A stretch of DNA of 64,000 nt from Corynespora cassiicola (lineage: Eukaryota > Ascomycota > Dothideomycetes > Pleosporales > Corynesporascaceae), in NCBI GenBank assembly GCA_022059125.1, contig JAEUWY010000008.1, positions 1,178,001-1,242,000 on the forward strand, written 5' to 3'. Shown here one piece after another: positions 35,619 to 46,170 of the stretch. The translations under genes were made by a program, and so were the position numbers. The notes under the pieces were generated by a model, which saw only the letters and a list, made by a program, of their open reading frames with translations, made no database searches and had not been told where the DNA came from. The first letter of the stretch is position 1. Each line of letters starts with the position of its first letter.

Positions 35619-36777
35619 GTTGTGGCAGGAAGAAGGATTCCGTTTTAGAGAAAAGAGGGTATGGACAGAAAATCCCTTTATGGTTAAAGTAAGTGATTTG
35701 TCCGCCGAGTGACTTGTTGATGTGTCGGATTGTGGTGCAGAGGAGCTGAGGAAACAGATGGTCTGTGGTGGGGGGTTTTTAACTACATTCACTTGTGGTG
35801 ATTTCTTTCCCTCATAAGCCGTAGTCAGTCAGAGATAAGACAAGCCTCTGTATCAGGAGATTGCGGTTTCTTCAAGCTTTTTAGTAGTCAAGATCGATGC
35901 TTTTGTTGACCTACGGCTCCTGAATAGACTGTTGCTTTACAGACATAATTAATGTATTTTAAGGCGTTTCATATAGGCTCTAGATAGATAAATTCATGAT
36001 TTTATGGAGTCTATAAGCCGGCAGAAAGATCTGTACTTGCGATTTAGCTAATGATAAGGGGGAAGATAAGTTAGTGTGAATGCTAAATGATACAAGAATC
36101 GCTCAGCGAGCCGCCACACTTATGAGATCATTAAGCGAGAATATACGCGACTACTGTTTGAATTTTACGCATATTTCTACGCTGCTACAACTTTTCGTTT
36201 TAAGACATATCTAGACCTACTAGATTATACATAAATATTATTAGCAACGGTTTAATACCATAATTTCAGATAGCAAATTTTCTTTATAAACTTTATATTA
36301 ATTTGTCTTCGAACAAAGTTAAAACATTATTTTTAAGTTTATAACCATCATGCTCGTTCGTGTCCAAAATTTAGTAATGGTCGTCACTACAAATCCCCTA
36401 TCTCAAATTCATCAAATTCAAAGGTATGCTGTAATAAAAAAACTATAATGTGAATAACTTATCAAATTATGAAGCCTTAACAACCCGTCAAATTCACAAC
36501 AAAACATACTTAAACTCCAGCTGCATTAGCAAGAACTGCTAGGGAGTCCATTATGTTTGGGAACTGCCGATAGAAAGATAAATAGACATCAGCCGAAAAT
36601 CAATGTATCGCCGCTCTTGAAATTTAATCCTGTGTAGGTTTTTCTAATGCATTTAAAATCTCTGAACTGTTCAGCGTTACTTGTAAATTCAATTCGGGCA
36701 CAACCATGCCTGTCTTAATGTAAGATTATTTCGGAATTTTCATTTCGAAGAAAGCCTACCTTTGTGAAGGTAGCCAT
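35619..36777. other. AT-rich intergenic region
   Basis: Strongly AT-rich from about 35930 to 36730, with no open frame of interest. The base composition resembles the AT-rich, possibly RIP-degraded gaps found between genes in many ascomycetes. The 36240-36340 part is almost only A and T. Confidence 0.6.
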
Positions 36778-38001
36778 TCATGGCCCTGTAGAGATGCGCT
36801 TGCTGGGTCTGTCTTCTCTATCATCGTATCGATGCTTCTGGCCTACCGTGGATGACGATGATCGCTGACTCGGAGTGCTTGAACGAGCACCTAGTTCAGG
36901 TGAAGGCCGTGACGAACTCGAACGACCGCTATTGACCCCATTGTACCCGCAATCAGGTCGTTGCATAATCATCTTACTCCTCGCTTCTCGCATGTGACGC
37001 TCCTTCTCCCGCTTATCCAGCATCACCCTGAGCTTTGCTCTTTGTTTGCGTTCACGTTCCTTTTCCGTGCGCTTCGGCTGCCTGGACCTGGGCATATTGT
37101 ATATCTCCGCTTCATGGACGGTGGCGACGTTTAGGAGCTGACATTGCATTGTTGAGGCGCTGGGGGGAAGGGTGTACTTTCTGCGTCTTTTATCTATTTC
37201 TTTGCGCAATGATCTTCGGCTATTGATGGACTTCAAAAATGAGGCTGATGTTGACGAATGACATGATTTGGATACAGAGTGTGATGAGGGACGCGGTTTC
37301 GGTAGGGAATTTGGCTGCGAGCGAAGCTGGCGAGTTTGAGGAATCGTTGGCGTTTCTTTTGGAGACACAGCGGCTTTGCCCAGTGAACTCTCGTGAACTC
37401 TGGATGATCCTTGCTTGTGTTTGGGAGAATCGTCTGAGTTTCTGCTCGGCTTCTCGATATCTTGAGGCGGCTCTTGCTTGGCAGTTTCTAGAATTGTCTC
37501 GCTCCTGGAAGGAAGCGTAGGTGTTTCGGGTTCAGGCTCAGGTATCCCGCGATCAGGAACTACTGAAGGAGCAACGCTTTCGGATCGGTCATGTTCTGTA
37601 GGCACGATGGTTTTCACCAAGGTATCCACATGTTCATCGTCGGATAGGCTGTATGCTGCGTCGAGATCTTCGAAACTGAAAATATTGTGACAGCCTTTAT
37701 TCGACAGCTTTCAGCCACCTTTGAGGAATTCAGTAACGAATTGGCCAGTTTGAGCTTTTTCATTGAATAGTCGTTAGAAACTCGCACTTACGCCACACGT
37801 AAAGTCTTTCTGCGAAAGGTCTGCGCAATTGCGGTCGCCGAATCGAGCCATTTTGGTGGTGCGATTGAGTGTATCTTGATCTGCACTACTGACTCCGAGA
37901 GCTCTGACAACATCCTGTCTGGCTCGCCATGCTTGCTCGGAAAGCTTGACTGTGTTTTGCACTGCGCGCTTTTTGGGCGCTTCTAGAGTGGGCGAAGGCA
38001 T
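36778..38001 (-). CDS. Basic, disordered hypothetical protein
   Basis: The first exon (from 38001) encodes MPSPTLEAPKKRAVQNTVKL and about 45 more residues. The second (36778-37675) encodes about 300 residues: a Ser/Pro/Lys-rich part, a dense basic helical stretch (RRSLRKEIDKRRRKY, then TEKERERKQRAKLRVMLDKR) and a Ser-rich tail. The acceptor before 37675 is clear. The consensus donor GTAAGT at 37791 leaves the frame one base off; a weaker GTGTGG donor at 37798 gives 366 aa in frame, and a micro-exon is also possible. No family is recognised. Basic composition suggests a nucleic-acid or nuclear role, which is inference. Confidence 0.6.
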
Positions 38002-38637
38002 AGTTACGAGAGATGGTGGGAGGTGGGAGAGAAAGGGTTATATAGTGAGGGTATTGGCTAGCGGTACCGCAGAATGCGAGCGTGAGCGAGGGCGGATTAT
38101 GCGGCGTTTGTAGGGGGGGGGGGAGGTTGAGGTTGAGGCACCGGCCTGTCTCTGAAGACAAAAAAGACACACGGCGCCGTTTGCTTAGCACGTGCGGGCG
38201 GACTGTACGGTTCGGGGTGAAACCGAAAGTCGGTGACATTGTTCTTTGAATTTTGTTCGAATACCCGAGCGGATTCTTTCCCTCATTTGATGTTACACAC
38301 ACCAAAAACGTAAGGGCGCAGATAATGGTCTCGAAGGACAAACTAACAATTCCAAAATCTTAGCACTAGCCTTCATTTAGAGACGTAATTTGAGAAAAAG
38401 GACATATGAACAATGGAAAAGAATTAGAAAATGATTAGCAAGCGCATGCTGACCATGTCACATGCTAAATATGTACAGGTTTTACAGAAGTTCTTGTAGT
38501 GGCATGCAGAATCTTATATTTGGTAGTCGTATATGCATTTTCCGTCATCAGTCCGTGCAGTCCGTGAATCATACCAAGACCTGGAATTTCGTGATGGGTA
38601 TTGTCCACTGTACCATGCTGTTCTTAATCGACGCAGA
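38002..38637. other. Intergenic region
   Basis: Contains an 11-G run at 38113-38123 just upstream of the disordered protein gene. No gene supported. Confidence 0.5.
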
Positions 38638-39145
38638 CTACAACTCGTCCTTGCCCACACCGTCAATGGAGACCAACTCGGATTCGAAGACTGTCACATG
38701 TCAGCATGGCGCAAGCGCGTGGCATTGTCTCCCGTACTCAAGACACTGTTGGCCGGAATGGGGCCTACACCCCTCTCACCATAGGCCCACTCGGGCTGGA
38801 TGGTGAGCTTCCTCTTCTCGCCTGGGCACATGTCCAAAAGACCCTGGTCCCAACCCTTGATGACCTGGCCTTGTCCAACGGTGAAGCTGAGCGGCTGGCC
38901 GCGGTTGTAGGAGGCGTCGAACTCGCTGCCGTCCTTCTCGAGGGTACCTCGGTAGTGCACGTTGACCTTGTCGCCGGCCTTAGTCTTGCGGTTGCACTCG
39001 ACAGCGGTTAGAACTTCCGTCTTGAGGTGCTGCATGGGCGTTAGCTGTGGTGTTGCTGGGTAGGACCTTGGTAGGTTCATGCCTCATTGTTAATGATCTC
39101 TGCGACGGCTGCAGTGGCGATGGCGAGAATGACAGCGACCTTCAT
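38638..39145 (-). CDS. ER-luminal FKBP-type peptidyl-prolyl isomerase, FKBP2 family
   Basis: Three exons (39083-39145, 38738-39029, 38638-38690) give 135 aa. Exon 1 encodes a signal peptide (MKVAVILAIATAAVAE). Exon 2 holds the FKBP core: AVECNRKTKAGDKVNVHYRG, GSEFDASYNRGQPLSF, VIKGWDQGLLDMCPGEKRKL and WAYGERGVGPIPANSVL. Exon 3 (53 nt) completes IFESELVSIDGVGKDEL, ending in a KDEL ER-retention signal. The second intron (47 bp) is standard. The first (39030-39082, 53 bp) has an ATGCAG acceptor and a GCTAAC branch site, but its donor must be GC (GAG|GCATGA) to keep frame. The enzyme speeds prolyl isomerisation during folding in the ER and is the FK506-binding type. Confidence 0.9.
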
Positions 39146-40627
39146 ATTGACGGCTATGTAGGATTGTATGAGGCTAGGTGGGAGTCAACGGGAGAATACC
39201 TGGGGCAATTGAGTTCGGCGGCGAAGGGATGAGGTCGGACGAAGGTTGGGGCGAACGACTTGTGGGGAAGAAAGCCACGCAGCCGTTCCTGACGGATGGT
39301 CCGAGCGTCTATACCTATTGGCTGCTTTGGCGAGCACCGCAGCTGATAGACTACTGTCTATGTCACGGCCACTGCATATCTGAAACATAAAGACAACTCG
39401 CCGGCAAGCATGTATATCACATCCAGCACTTCCGCCATTGGCATGGCCCTTCGCTGTTCATGCGCTCCATTGTGCTAGCATGTTGTTCTGCGTGCCGCTC
39501 TGGTTATCATGTGGTCTGCAATGTTAAGCTTCACTGCAAAGGCATATATTTGCACTGTATCGCAGGCTGCGTTGCCATGATAAAATCAAAAGAGCCTCTT
39601 GCCATCGATTACCTCTTCTTCTCATAGCGCAATAGCATCTGACCCTTCACAGACAGAGCCTTGACAGAACAAACACCTGGTTCCCATAACAAATCACGAC
39701 AGAGCCAATCCCTCTCTGTTCTATTGAGACCACGAAAACCCGGTCAGCCTTTGCTAATATTATGGCCTTGACCTTATCCGAGGTCCGAGAAAGTGTCATT
39801 TTGAGTCTGGCCGCCCTGGTTACACAATTGGTCAGCATCTCGACGAGTTTGACGACTATATTTATGTCAACGGAAACAAATTTGATCAGCTTTTCTACAT
39901 GATCCTTCATAATCATAAGCCTCCCCCGGGGTAGTCATCAGCTGCCTATGCCGACGGTTACGACAGAGGTCGCACTCTGGTTGAGCACCTCAACGCCCGT
40001 ACCCCACAGACTACGAGGCCACATCCTGATTTAGCCGTGAAGGTTAACAAAAATCGGACTCAAGCCCCATAGAATTTATAGTATATCGGAACTCTAATTT
40101 CGTCACTAAATTATATCTGAAGCCCAGTTTGGTTCTAACTTCATCAAACCTGACCGGGGTACAGCTCAAGCTGCTACATAGCGTATAATGAATTACACGA
40201 ATATTATAATACCTCTATTTTTCCAAAACAGTCAACGTGATGTCATAGTCTATTTATGTCACAAACAAGGAATTGGAACAAGCATCGATTACTCTGGCCC
40301 GACATTGTATCATCGAGTGAATTGGAACGCGGGTACTGTGTAGGCCCTTGGAAGAAACGAGTCTTAAAAGGCCTAGCTGCTTGCCTCCACCATATTGTTC
40401 ACCCCACTGCAATTTGTAAGTTACTATATAATAGTCATCCTGTTGCCTGTTTCAATTGATCTTCTATACCCTACCCAAGAAACTGAAAGGGAAAGGGGCT
40501 GAGCATTTTTTTATTTAGCATTTTGAGTGCTTGAAATAGAAATTTCAAGCATCTTGGTCGAAGTCATTTCGAAAAATCCAAATTCCTGGAGACAATTTGA
40601 GCTAATCTCGCCTTCGCCAGAAAGAAA
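39146..40627. other. Intergenic region
   Basis: About 1.5 kb, AT-rich in its second half. An 89-aa minus-strand frame (39647-39916) and a 67-aa plus-strand frame (40256-40459) have no family signal or splice partners and are not called. Confidence 0.5.
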
Positions 40628-41570
40628 ATGAGGAACCGACGAGCATTGCAAGCTACTACCTTGTCTACCCCTCCGGTTATACTCCCCGATGCATTAGCGT
40701 CCAAGACAACAACCGAAGAAAACTATCGTCCGAAAACAAAAGAACAGTGGGCAGTTTGGGAGCGTGAATGTATGAAGAGATGGAAATGTCCTCCGGAAGT
40801 GATCTCTATGAGCACGGAAATGATCATGGGTCGAAAGTATCGTCACCCAATCGGGGAAGATCCTCTTGTCTCACGGGTGAGTTGCTACTCTTAATTATTC
40901 CCAAAGCTTACTGACGATTGTTAGCTGCAAAAGTTGAAACCTTCCCAATGGCAAAAGATTTTGGACAGTCAGGTACCTGATAATGTAGACGCCAAGCCAT
41001 CAGTCTGCAATGCCAATGTGAAGTCGAGAGATACGAAGTACAAGGAGAGTCTCGTGTGGCTGAGGGATCAAAAGTTGGTAAGTTTTGATTGGACTTCAAA
41101 ATCACATAAATGTACTAATCCACGATTAGAAGAAGCGCTATGTCGGCCTGCCCAAGTCCTTTGCCAGCCTTGCGCGAAATCCTGTACGCGACGCCTCTTT
41201 CGATCACTGGAAGAACGATATACACCGAAACTGTTTCGCCAAGGAGATGATCCGCGGCAAGCTCCCCTACAAGGTACCGGCTGGCTTCATTTTCAATCGA
41301 AAGCAGAGGCGATATGTGAGTACACCGGATTCTGAAAAAGTTTTCTTCTTCGAGGAAGACGAGGCTTTCGAGGTAAAGAGGAACAAGCGGAAGAGAAAGG
41401 CAGAATTTCCCTCAGAAACCCCACAGAAACTGAAGAAAATTACACCAATGGGCTTTTTGGAATTCGAGGGCCGACCGCAGAATTCTGCGCATTCCAGAGC
41501 TTCCACGGTGTATTCCCCTGTCAAACCTGTCAAAATACGCCCACCGAAACATCGTATTGCTTCTTCTTAA
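40628..41570 (+). CDS. Hypothetical basic protein
   Basis: Exons 40628-40876, 40925-41077 and 41130-41570 give 280 aa with two clean phase-0 introns (48 and 52 bp). The first exon has a KTKEQWAVWERECMKRWKCP segment, and the third has KKRYVGLPKSFASLARNPVR followed by DHWKNDIHRNCFAKEMIRGK. The C-terminal 90 residues are Lys/Arg/Ser-rich with KRNKRKRKAEF, a likely nuclear signal. There is no signal peptide and no membrane helix. The central part looks folded, but no family is recognised. It sits in the run of nuclear-type genes from 33 to 46 kb. Confidence 0.72.
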
Positions 41571-42231
41571 ATTGTGAAAGAGCCACTGAGAAATTCAAAA
41601 GTCTGACTCTTCCAGAACTAGCTATATGATTTCATTGTCATTTGGCAGAGCAATTAGGAGGGGACATTAGCTTCGGTCATAATATTGGTCAGCCCTTGCT
41701 TATTTTTCACGCATAAGATGCCTTGAGAATGTCGAATGTCTTGTAGTTATTTGAATTCAGCGCTCCAGAGGTTCCTTTGAGGCTAGAATACTGATCGGAC
41801 TGTATTCATGTATGCAAAAAATAGTTCGTGATTTTTTGCACTAGCTCGCTGACTATTCAGAGCGGATGATATAGAAAGTCTATCACGAGACCATAGCAGG
41901 GCCAACGGGAGTTTAATTACAGCAATTCTGCGAAACGAAAACCTTTACGTTTATTGTTAATGTAAAAGCACTGGGAAGTAGTCTTTCACTGTCGCATGAC
42001 CCGTTAACCCAGCGATAGGTATTGTACCTTCTCTACTTTTATTGTGACATCATAACTAAACGGGGCATTCACATTATCAAGACCCATCCTCATGTTCTAG
42101 AAAGTTTCTTCAGAGATTATTTGTCCATTATTTCTTATTAATTGCCCGACCATATTTTGCGAATACCGCCCCCACCTTCTCGACGAATAACACACAACTC
42201 CTACTCCACCAACTTCAGTTCTCCCATCGAG
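41571..42231. other. Intergenic region
   Basis: AT-leaning gap holding the promoter of the next gene. No gene supported. Confidence 0.5.
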
Positions 42232-43476
42232 ATGTCTCCAACTCCCTCTTATCTCAAGAAACCTATCCCCACTGGCGAAATGATTCCTTCTGAATCGCTA
42301 GATTCCATTGCTCGGACGTATTCTGAATCATCTAACTCTGCCGTGGTCAAGTCTGGCAGTCCTCGGTCCTCTGCTGGATCCAAATCACTCCCTGGTCATT
42401 CAGGAGAAGCCATCAATGCCACCCATATGAAGGATAAAAAGAGCCTGGATTTTGCTCCACTTTCTCCTTCAAGCTCAAACAAATCCAGTGAAGGTGATGA
42501 GACTTGTATGACCCCGGTTGGCGAGGCTGTCAAATCTTCTCTCGCTTCTGTTGGCGCGGCCCCGCCATCTCCTGGCTCTCTGAAGGGTCTCGGAGAGGAT
42601 GCTACATTGACTTTTTCACGCGACAAATCCACTGCCAATGGCATTATATCTTCTGAGTCTATAGGTTCAATCCTTTCAAGAAACTTCGAAAATCCAGAGT
42701 CTATCACTTCACGGGAGTCATCTGCTTCTCGAAAGCGAAAGAACACAACCGACCAAGACGCGCCAAAGCACAAGCGCAAGCGAACCACTGTTAGCCCATC
42801 ATCAGCCCAATCAAAAAAGTCTGGGAAGCGAATAATGGCTCCCGAGGCTGATCAACCAAAACCTTATCAAAAGTATCTCGAGTCCAAGATCCTCCTTGGC
42901 GGCAAGCTCACTACGGTTAGAATCCCCAAGCCCACCCCCGTGCCGGAGGCCACCACCTACGACCAAGAAATCCGCGCCATCCTCCAGAAACTCGATAAAC
43001 CAAAGAAAAAGAAATCCAAGATCCAAAAGCTCTTCAAGAGCCACAAGAACAAGGAGCGCGCAGGCGGCCCCCGAACCTTCCACCCAGAGTCCAACCTCTC
43101 GGGCGAAGACTTGCGCGGCGCTGCCCCCATCCCCACTCCCAAGCTGCCGGCCCGCGGCGATGCAAATACATTTCTCGGACGCAGCAGTAACAACCGCCTA
43201 GAATCAAAGCCCGGCACCATCAAGCCAGGCACGAGTACCATATCCATGCCCGACCCCAAGGACCCAGAGAATAGCGTCTTCAAGTATCTGAAGCCCACAG
43301 TGCCACGTCTGACCGTCGCCCCGGGCCAGAATATTCACGTGGAAACTTTCCTTGATGATCCAATTTCGCGCCCAGATGTCGAGTTCTTGGGAAATGTAGA
43401 AATGAATGGGCAGAAGTATCGCAAGTTTCACATCACGCGTATGACGTCGAATCAGCGTGAGATGAAGGCTATTTAG
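42232..43476 (+). CDS. Disordered Ser/Pro/Lys-rich hypothetical protein
   Basis: Single exon of 414 aa from the first ATG (42232). The first half is Ser-rich with proline pairs and then a basic patch (SRKRKNTTDQDAPKHKRKR), a probable nuclear localisation signal. A short conserved-looking block follows (KPYQKYLESKILLGGKLTTV, then DQEIRAILQKLDKPKKKKSK). The C-terminal 80 residues look structured (PDVEFLGNVEMNGQKYRKFH). No known domain is recognised. The gene is GC-richer at 42890-43330 than its flanks. Confidence 0.7.
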   Translation: MSPTPSYLKKPIPTGEMIPSESLDSIARTYSESSNSAVVKSGSPRSSAGSKSLPGHSGEAINATHMKDKKSLDFAPLSPSSSNKSSEGDETCMTPVGEAVKSSLASVGAAPPSPGSLKGLGEDATLTFSRDKSTANGIISSESIGSILSRNFENPESITSRESSASRKRKNTTDQDAPKHKRKRTTVSPSSAQSKKSGKRIMAPEADQPKPYQKYLESKILLGGKLTTVRIPKPTPVPEATTYDQEIRAILQKLDKPKKKKSKIQKLFKSHKNKERAGGPRTFHPESNLSGEDLRGAAPIPTPKLPARGDANTFLGRSSNNRLESKPGTIKPGTSTISMPDPKDPENSVFKYLKPTVPRLTVAPGQNIHVETFLDDPISRPDVEFLGNVEMNGQKYRKFHITRMTSNQREMKAI

Positions 43477-44229
43477 ATGATGGCGAAACGGCGGCAACAG
43501 GCGAAAATAGACCAGAACAACACATTGCGCGTAAAGTCAACGACTGACAAGACGACGAAGAAGTATCATATTCGGAATCAGCAAACCGCTTCACCTAAAG
43601 AGAAATAAGTGATCTTATTTTTCCTCGCCTATGTGAGATCAATGCATGTGGATAGGTTTTATGCTGCAACAGAATTGTTCTTATTGCATGTTGTCACCTT
43701 TAGATAAAGATACTATAATTATATAAATTTGATTAAATCTCGGGTGTCTACAAAATCCTAGTTTGGATCCTGGAGTTTACTACCAGTGATGATCAAGTTC
43801 TCAAAAAACAGGGTTTTTTTTATCTTGCGAAACCTAGATATATTTATTATAAAGAAATCATTTGTACGATCTAATGGCCTCTTGTGTGGACTACTGCATT
43901 TGTGTATCTATTTTGTGGCGCGCTTCCTCCCTTGAGAGGGCAGTACTCTACAATCGTAATCGTGTGATCAAAATGTTGTCTGAAGACCTTGCCAAAAAAG
44001 TACAAAACCGACCGTTGTCACTTTCAATAAGAGTAGCAGAGTGGCTTTCACCTCGATAAAGTGAGGAGACGCCCTTATCTCTGGCTAATGTTCGCCAGCG
44101 AGTGAAATATTCACCTCAATCATTTCACAATCACTGCTGCGGGGCTTCTTCCGCCAATATAAAATTCCTTCTTGATTTACCATCACACTCTTATAACACA
44201 ACTTTCCTCCACGCTGGAAACCCACTCAA
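43477..44229. other. Intergenic region with dispersed repeat copy
   Basis: AT-rich gap carrying copy 1 of a 36-bp repeat (43912-43947). A 65-aa frame at 43862-44059 overlaps it and is not called. Confidence 0.5.
43912..43947 (+). repeat. 36-bp dispersed repeat, copy 1
   Basis: This begins TTTGTGGCGCGCTTCCTCCC and ends at AGTACT. It matches 59043-59078 at 33 of 36 positions; all three differences are transitions (C/T, G/A, C/T). It lies about 280 bp upstream of the next gene start. Confidence 0.75.
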
Positions 44230-46170
44230 ATGGCCCACCAACAAGATCAAAGGCAATCAAATGCCTTAATCATTGAGGAGGAAGAGACGCCAGCACCAGC
44301 ACCAACACTAGCACCAGCACCTATAAACCGCCCAAATGAGGGTGTGGAAGAGGAGCCGTGGAAGTTCCCGCGCGCACAACTTCCCCCGCAATCCCTCGTT
44401 GTCCGGAGACAAGCACACGAGATAGCCCACAAGATTATTCAAAGCAGCCGAATGGAATTTGAGATTGATCAGGTGCTGGCCCACCCCTTTGCTGGCCAGA
44501 TGTCAATTGTACATAAATTTTGGCTGATATGCGCAGCGAAACTCCTGCGTCTCGGTCTCCCACCAAAAGCTCGACCTATCTCGAAAGAGCTTACCTCGCC
44601 CACGATGGGCTGCCTAAAGAGCCACGAGTTTCCAACCTTGGCATGCGATGCATGGGTCACGCGACACAAATCGGTCGCATCGAGATGCGAGATGTTTATC
44701 ATATTGACACGGCTTGCGAAGAAGATGATGGGCTGGGACGAAGACGAAGACGTATTAACCGTAGATAAATTCAATCGTTGGTGGAACAAAGTTGTGGCTT
44801 TCTCAGAGAAGACACGCCAGAACGAAGAGCGCTGGTTCCGGGACATGTTGATGCAGCCTGCCTGGACAGACAAAGACAAATATTCCAGCGAGTACGAACG
44901 CTGCTTGGATGTCGATTCTAGAGAACGCGATCTCCCAGAAGGGATCATGAATATTCTCCCGCCTTCGCTGGAGGTGCTCAGATTACTTGCAATTTGTCCA
45001 GGATATCAAATCAGCGGGAAATCTCGGGCTTGGATTGAAGACGATATGATTATTTACGGTATACGACTCCCGTTCAATGCTTTCTTTGTACCATTTTCGT
45101 GCACAGGTGTTCTATCAGCACAGGGGTTGACCCCAGGAGTTGTTTCCAGCCTGCCCAAGGCAAACCCGGAGCCGGAAAACGGGGAACAATTCATTGTTAA
45201 GCGGAATTTGACCCTCCCTCCACCGCTGATTCCGGAGATAGAACTTCACGAGGGTCAACCGTTCAAGTATCAAGTCGGCTTTGGCGCAGAGCCTTCACCC
45301 CTGGAGCCACAAGAAAGATGTGAAACGAATTCCTTCTCCATCTATGATACCAATGGCACCGATCAATCCCCCTTGTCTACCAATTGTTATAATCATCATA
45401 TAGGCCCTTTCGATCCAACCAGAACTGTGCCTCTCCCAAAGACTCCGGATAACCCCGACCGCTTCTTCCGAGACGAACAAGGGAAACAGTACTTCCACAC
45501 GTTCCTTGCCTCAAAGCCCCAGATGCGCACTCAGCCCACCGCGCTAGAAACAGCTCTCAATAGCGGCATCAGATCCAAATACTCGTGGCTCGCCCATGAA
45601 GCCTCCACCGAGCCCCTCGTTAGAGGCAATCACTGGCCGACGCTCAACCGCACCACCGGGCCCCCGCCAAACCACCCTGCCTTCGAGGACGTCAACCAGA
45701 ACATAGATCTCTACCCCAAGATGCCGGGTACTGATCGCTACTATTGCAGATGTCGGGCTAACGGCAAGCAGATCTGCATTCAGGGCGAGTGCAAGCACGA
45801 GTGCTGCCAGCGTGGGCTCGACGCGAAGCAAAAGAAGAGGTCTCTGTGCAAGGAGCAGTCGAGTCGGGTTAAGCAGCGGCCAGTGGTCTTGAAGCAGAGG
45901 GAAGAAGAGCGCGAGGCTAGAGAGAAGCAGGAGCAGGCGAGGCTGAAGAAGATGGCTTTGGAGGCCAAGAGGTTGGAGAAGGCAAAGATGCAGACTCGTG
46001 CTGAACAAGGGGATGGGGAGGAGGGGGTTGAAGTTGAAGGAATCAAGGAGATGACACGCAAGCCCAGGCGCAAGATGACGGAAGAGGAGAAGAGGATCAT
46101 GCTGGCGAAGCGTGGGGCGACCCTGTTGAGAAGGAAGCTCGAGGCTCAACAGAGCAAAGAACCTTCTTGA
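44230..46170 (+). CDS. Hypothetical protein with Cys/His cluster and basic C-terminus
   Basis: Single exon, 646 aa. It starts with an acidic then Ala/Pro-rich low-complexity region (EEEETPAPAPTLAPAP). Residues about 55-240 are helical, with a FNRWWNKVVAFSEKTRQNEE stretch. Residues 506-526 form a cysteine/histidine cluster (C506, C508, C516, C521, H523, C525, C526), with a GECKHECC core that resembles small zinc-binding knuckles, for example the C-terminal cysteine motif of Mer3/HFM1-type helicases; no helicase domain is present, so orthology is not implied. The last 100 residues are a charged coiled coil (KQREEEREAREKQEQARLKK) and a basic tail. Zinc binding and a nuclear site are inference. 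Confidence 0.75.
   Translation: MAHQQDQRQSNALIIEEEETPAPAPTLAPAPINRPNEGVEEEPWKFPRAQLPPQSLVVRRQAHEIAHKIIQSSRMEFEIDQVLAHPFAGQMSIVHKFWLICAAKLLRLGLPPKARPISKELTSPTMGCLKSHEFPTLACDAWVTRHKSVASRCEMFIILTRLAKKMMGWDEDEDVLTVDKFNRWWNKVVAFSEKTRQNEERWFRDMLMQPAWTDKDKYSSEYERCLDVDSRERDLPEGIMNILPPSLEVLRLLAICPGYQISGKSRAWIEDDMIIYGIRLPFNAFFVPFSCTGVLSAQGLTPGVVSSLPKANPEPENGEQFIVKRNLTLPPPLIPEIELHEGQPFKYQVGFGAEPSPLEPQERCETNSFSIYDTNGTDQSPLSTNCYNHHIGPFDPTRTVPLPKTPDNPDRFFRDEQGKQYFHTFLASKPQMRTQPTALETALNSGIRSKYSWLAHEASTEPLVRGNHWPTLNRTTGPPPNHPAFEDVNQNIDLYPKMPGTDRYYCRCRANGKQICIQGECKHECCQRGLDAKQKKRSLCKEQSSRVKQRPVVLKQREEEREAREKQEQARLKKMALEAKRLEKAKMQTRAEQGDGEEGVEVEGIKEMTRKPRRKMTEEEKRIMLAKRGATLLRRKLEAQQSKEPS

Noticed and set aside
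38113..38123. Run of 11 G as a possible G-quadruplex
   Set aside because: A single G-run with no partner runs nearby; more likely a simple homopolymer.
39647..39916. 89-aa minus-strand frame
   Set aside because: No signal peptide, no domain, no splice support.
45544..46149. 201-aa Leu-rich frame antisense to the gene at 44230
   Set aside because: The leucines come from CTC/CTT opposite GAG/AAG codons of the coiled-coil tail.
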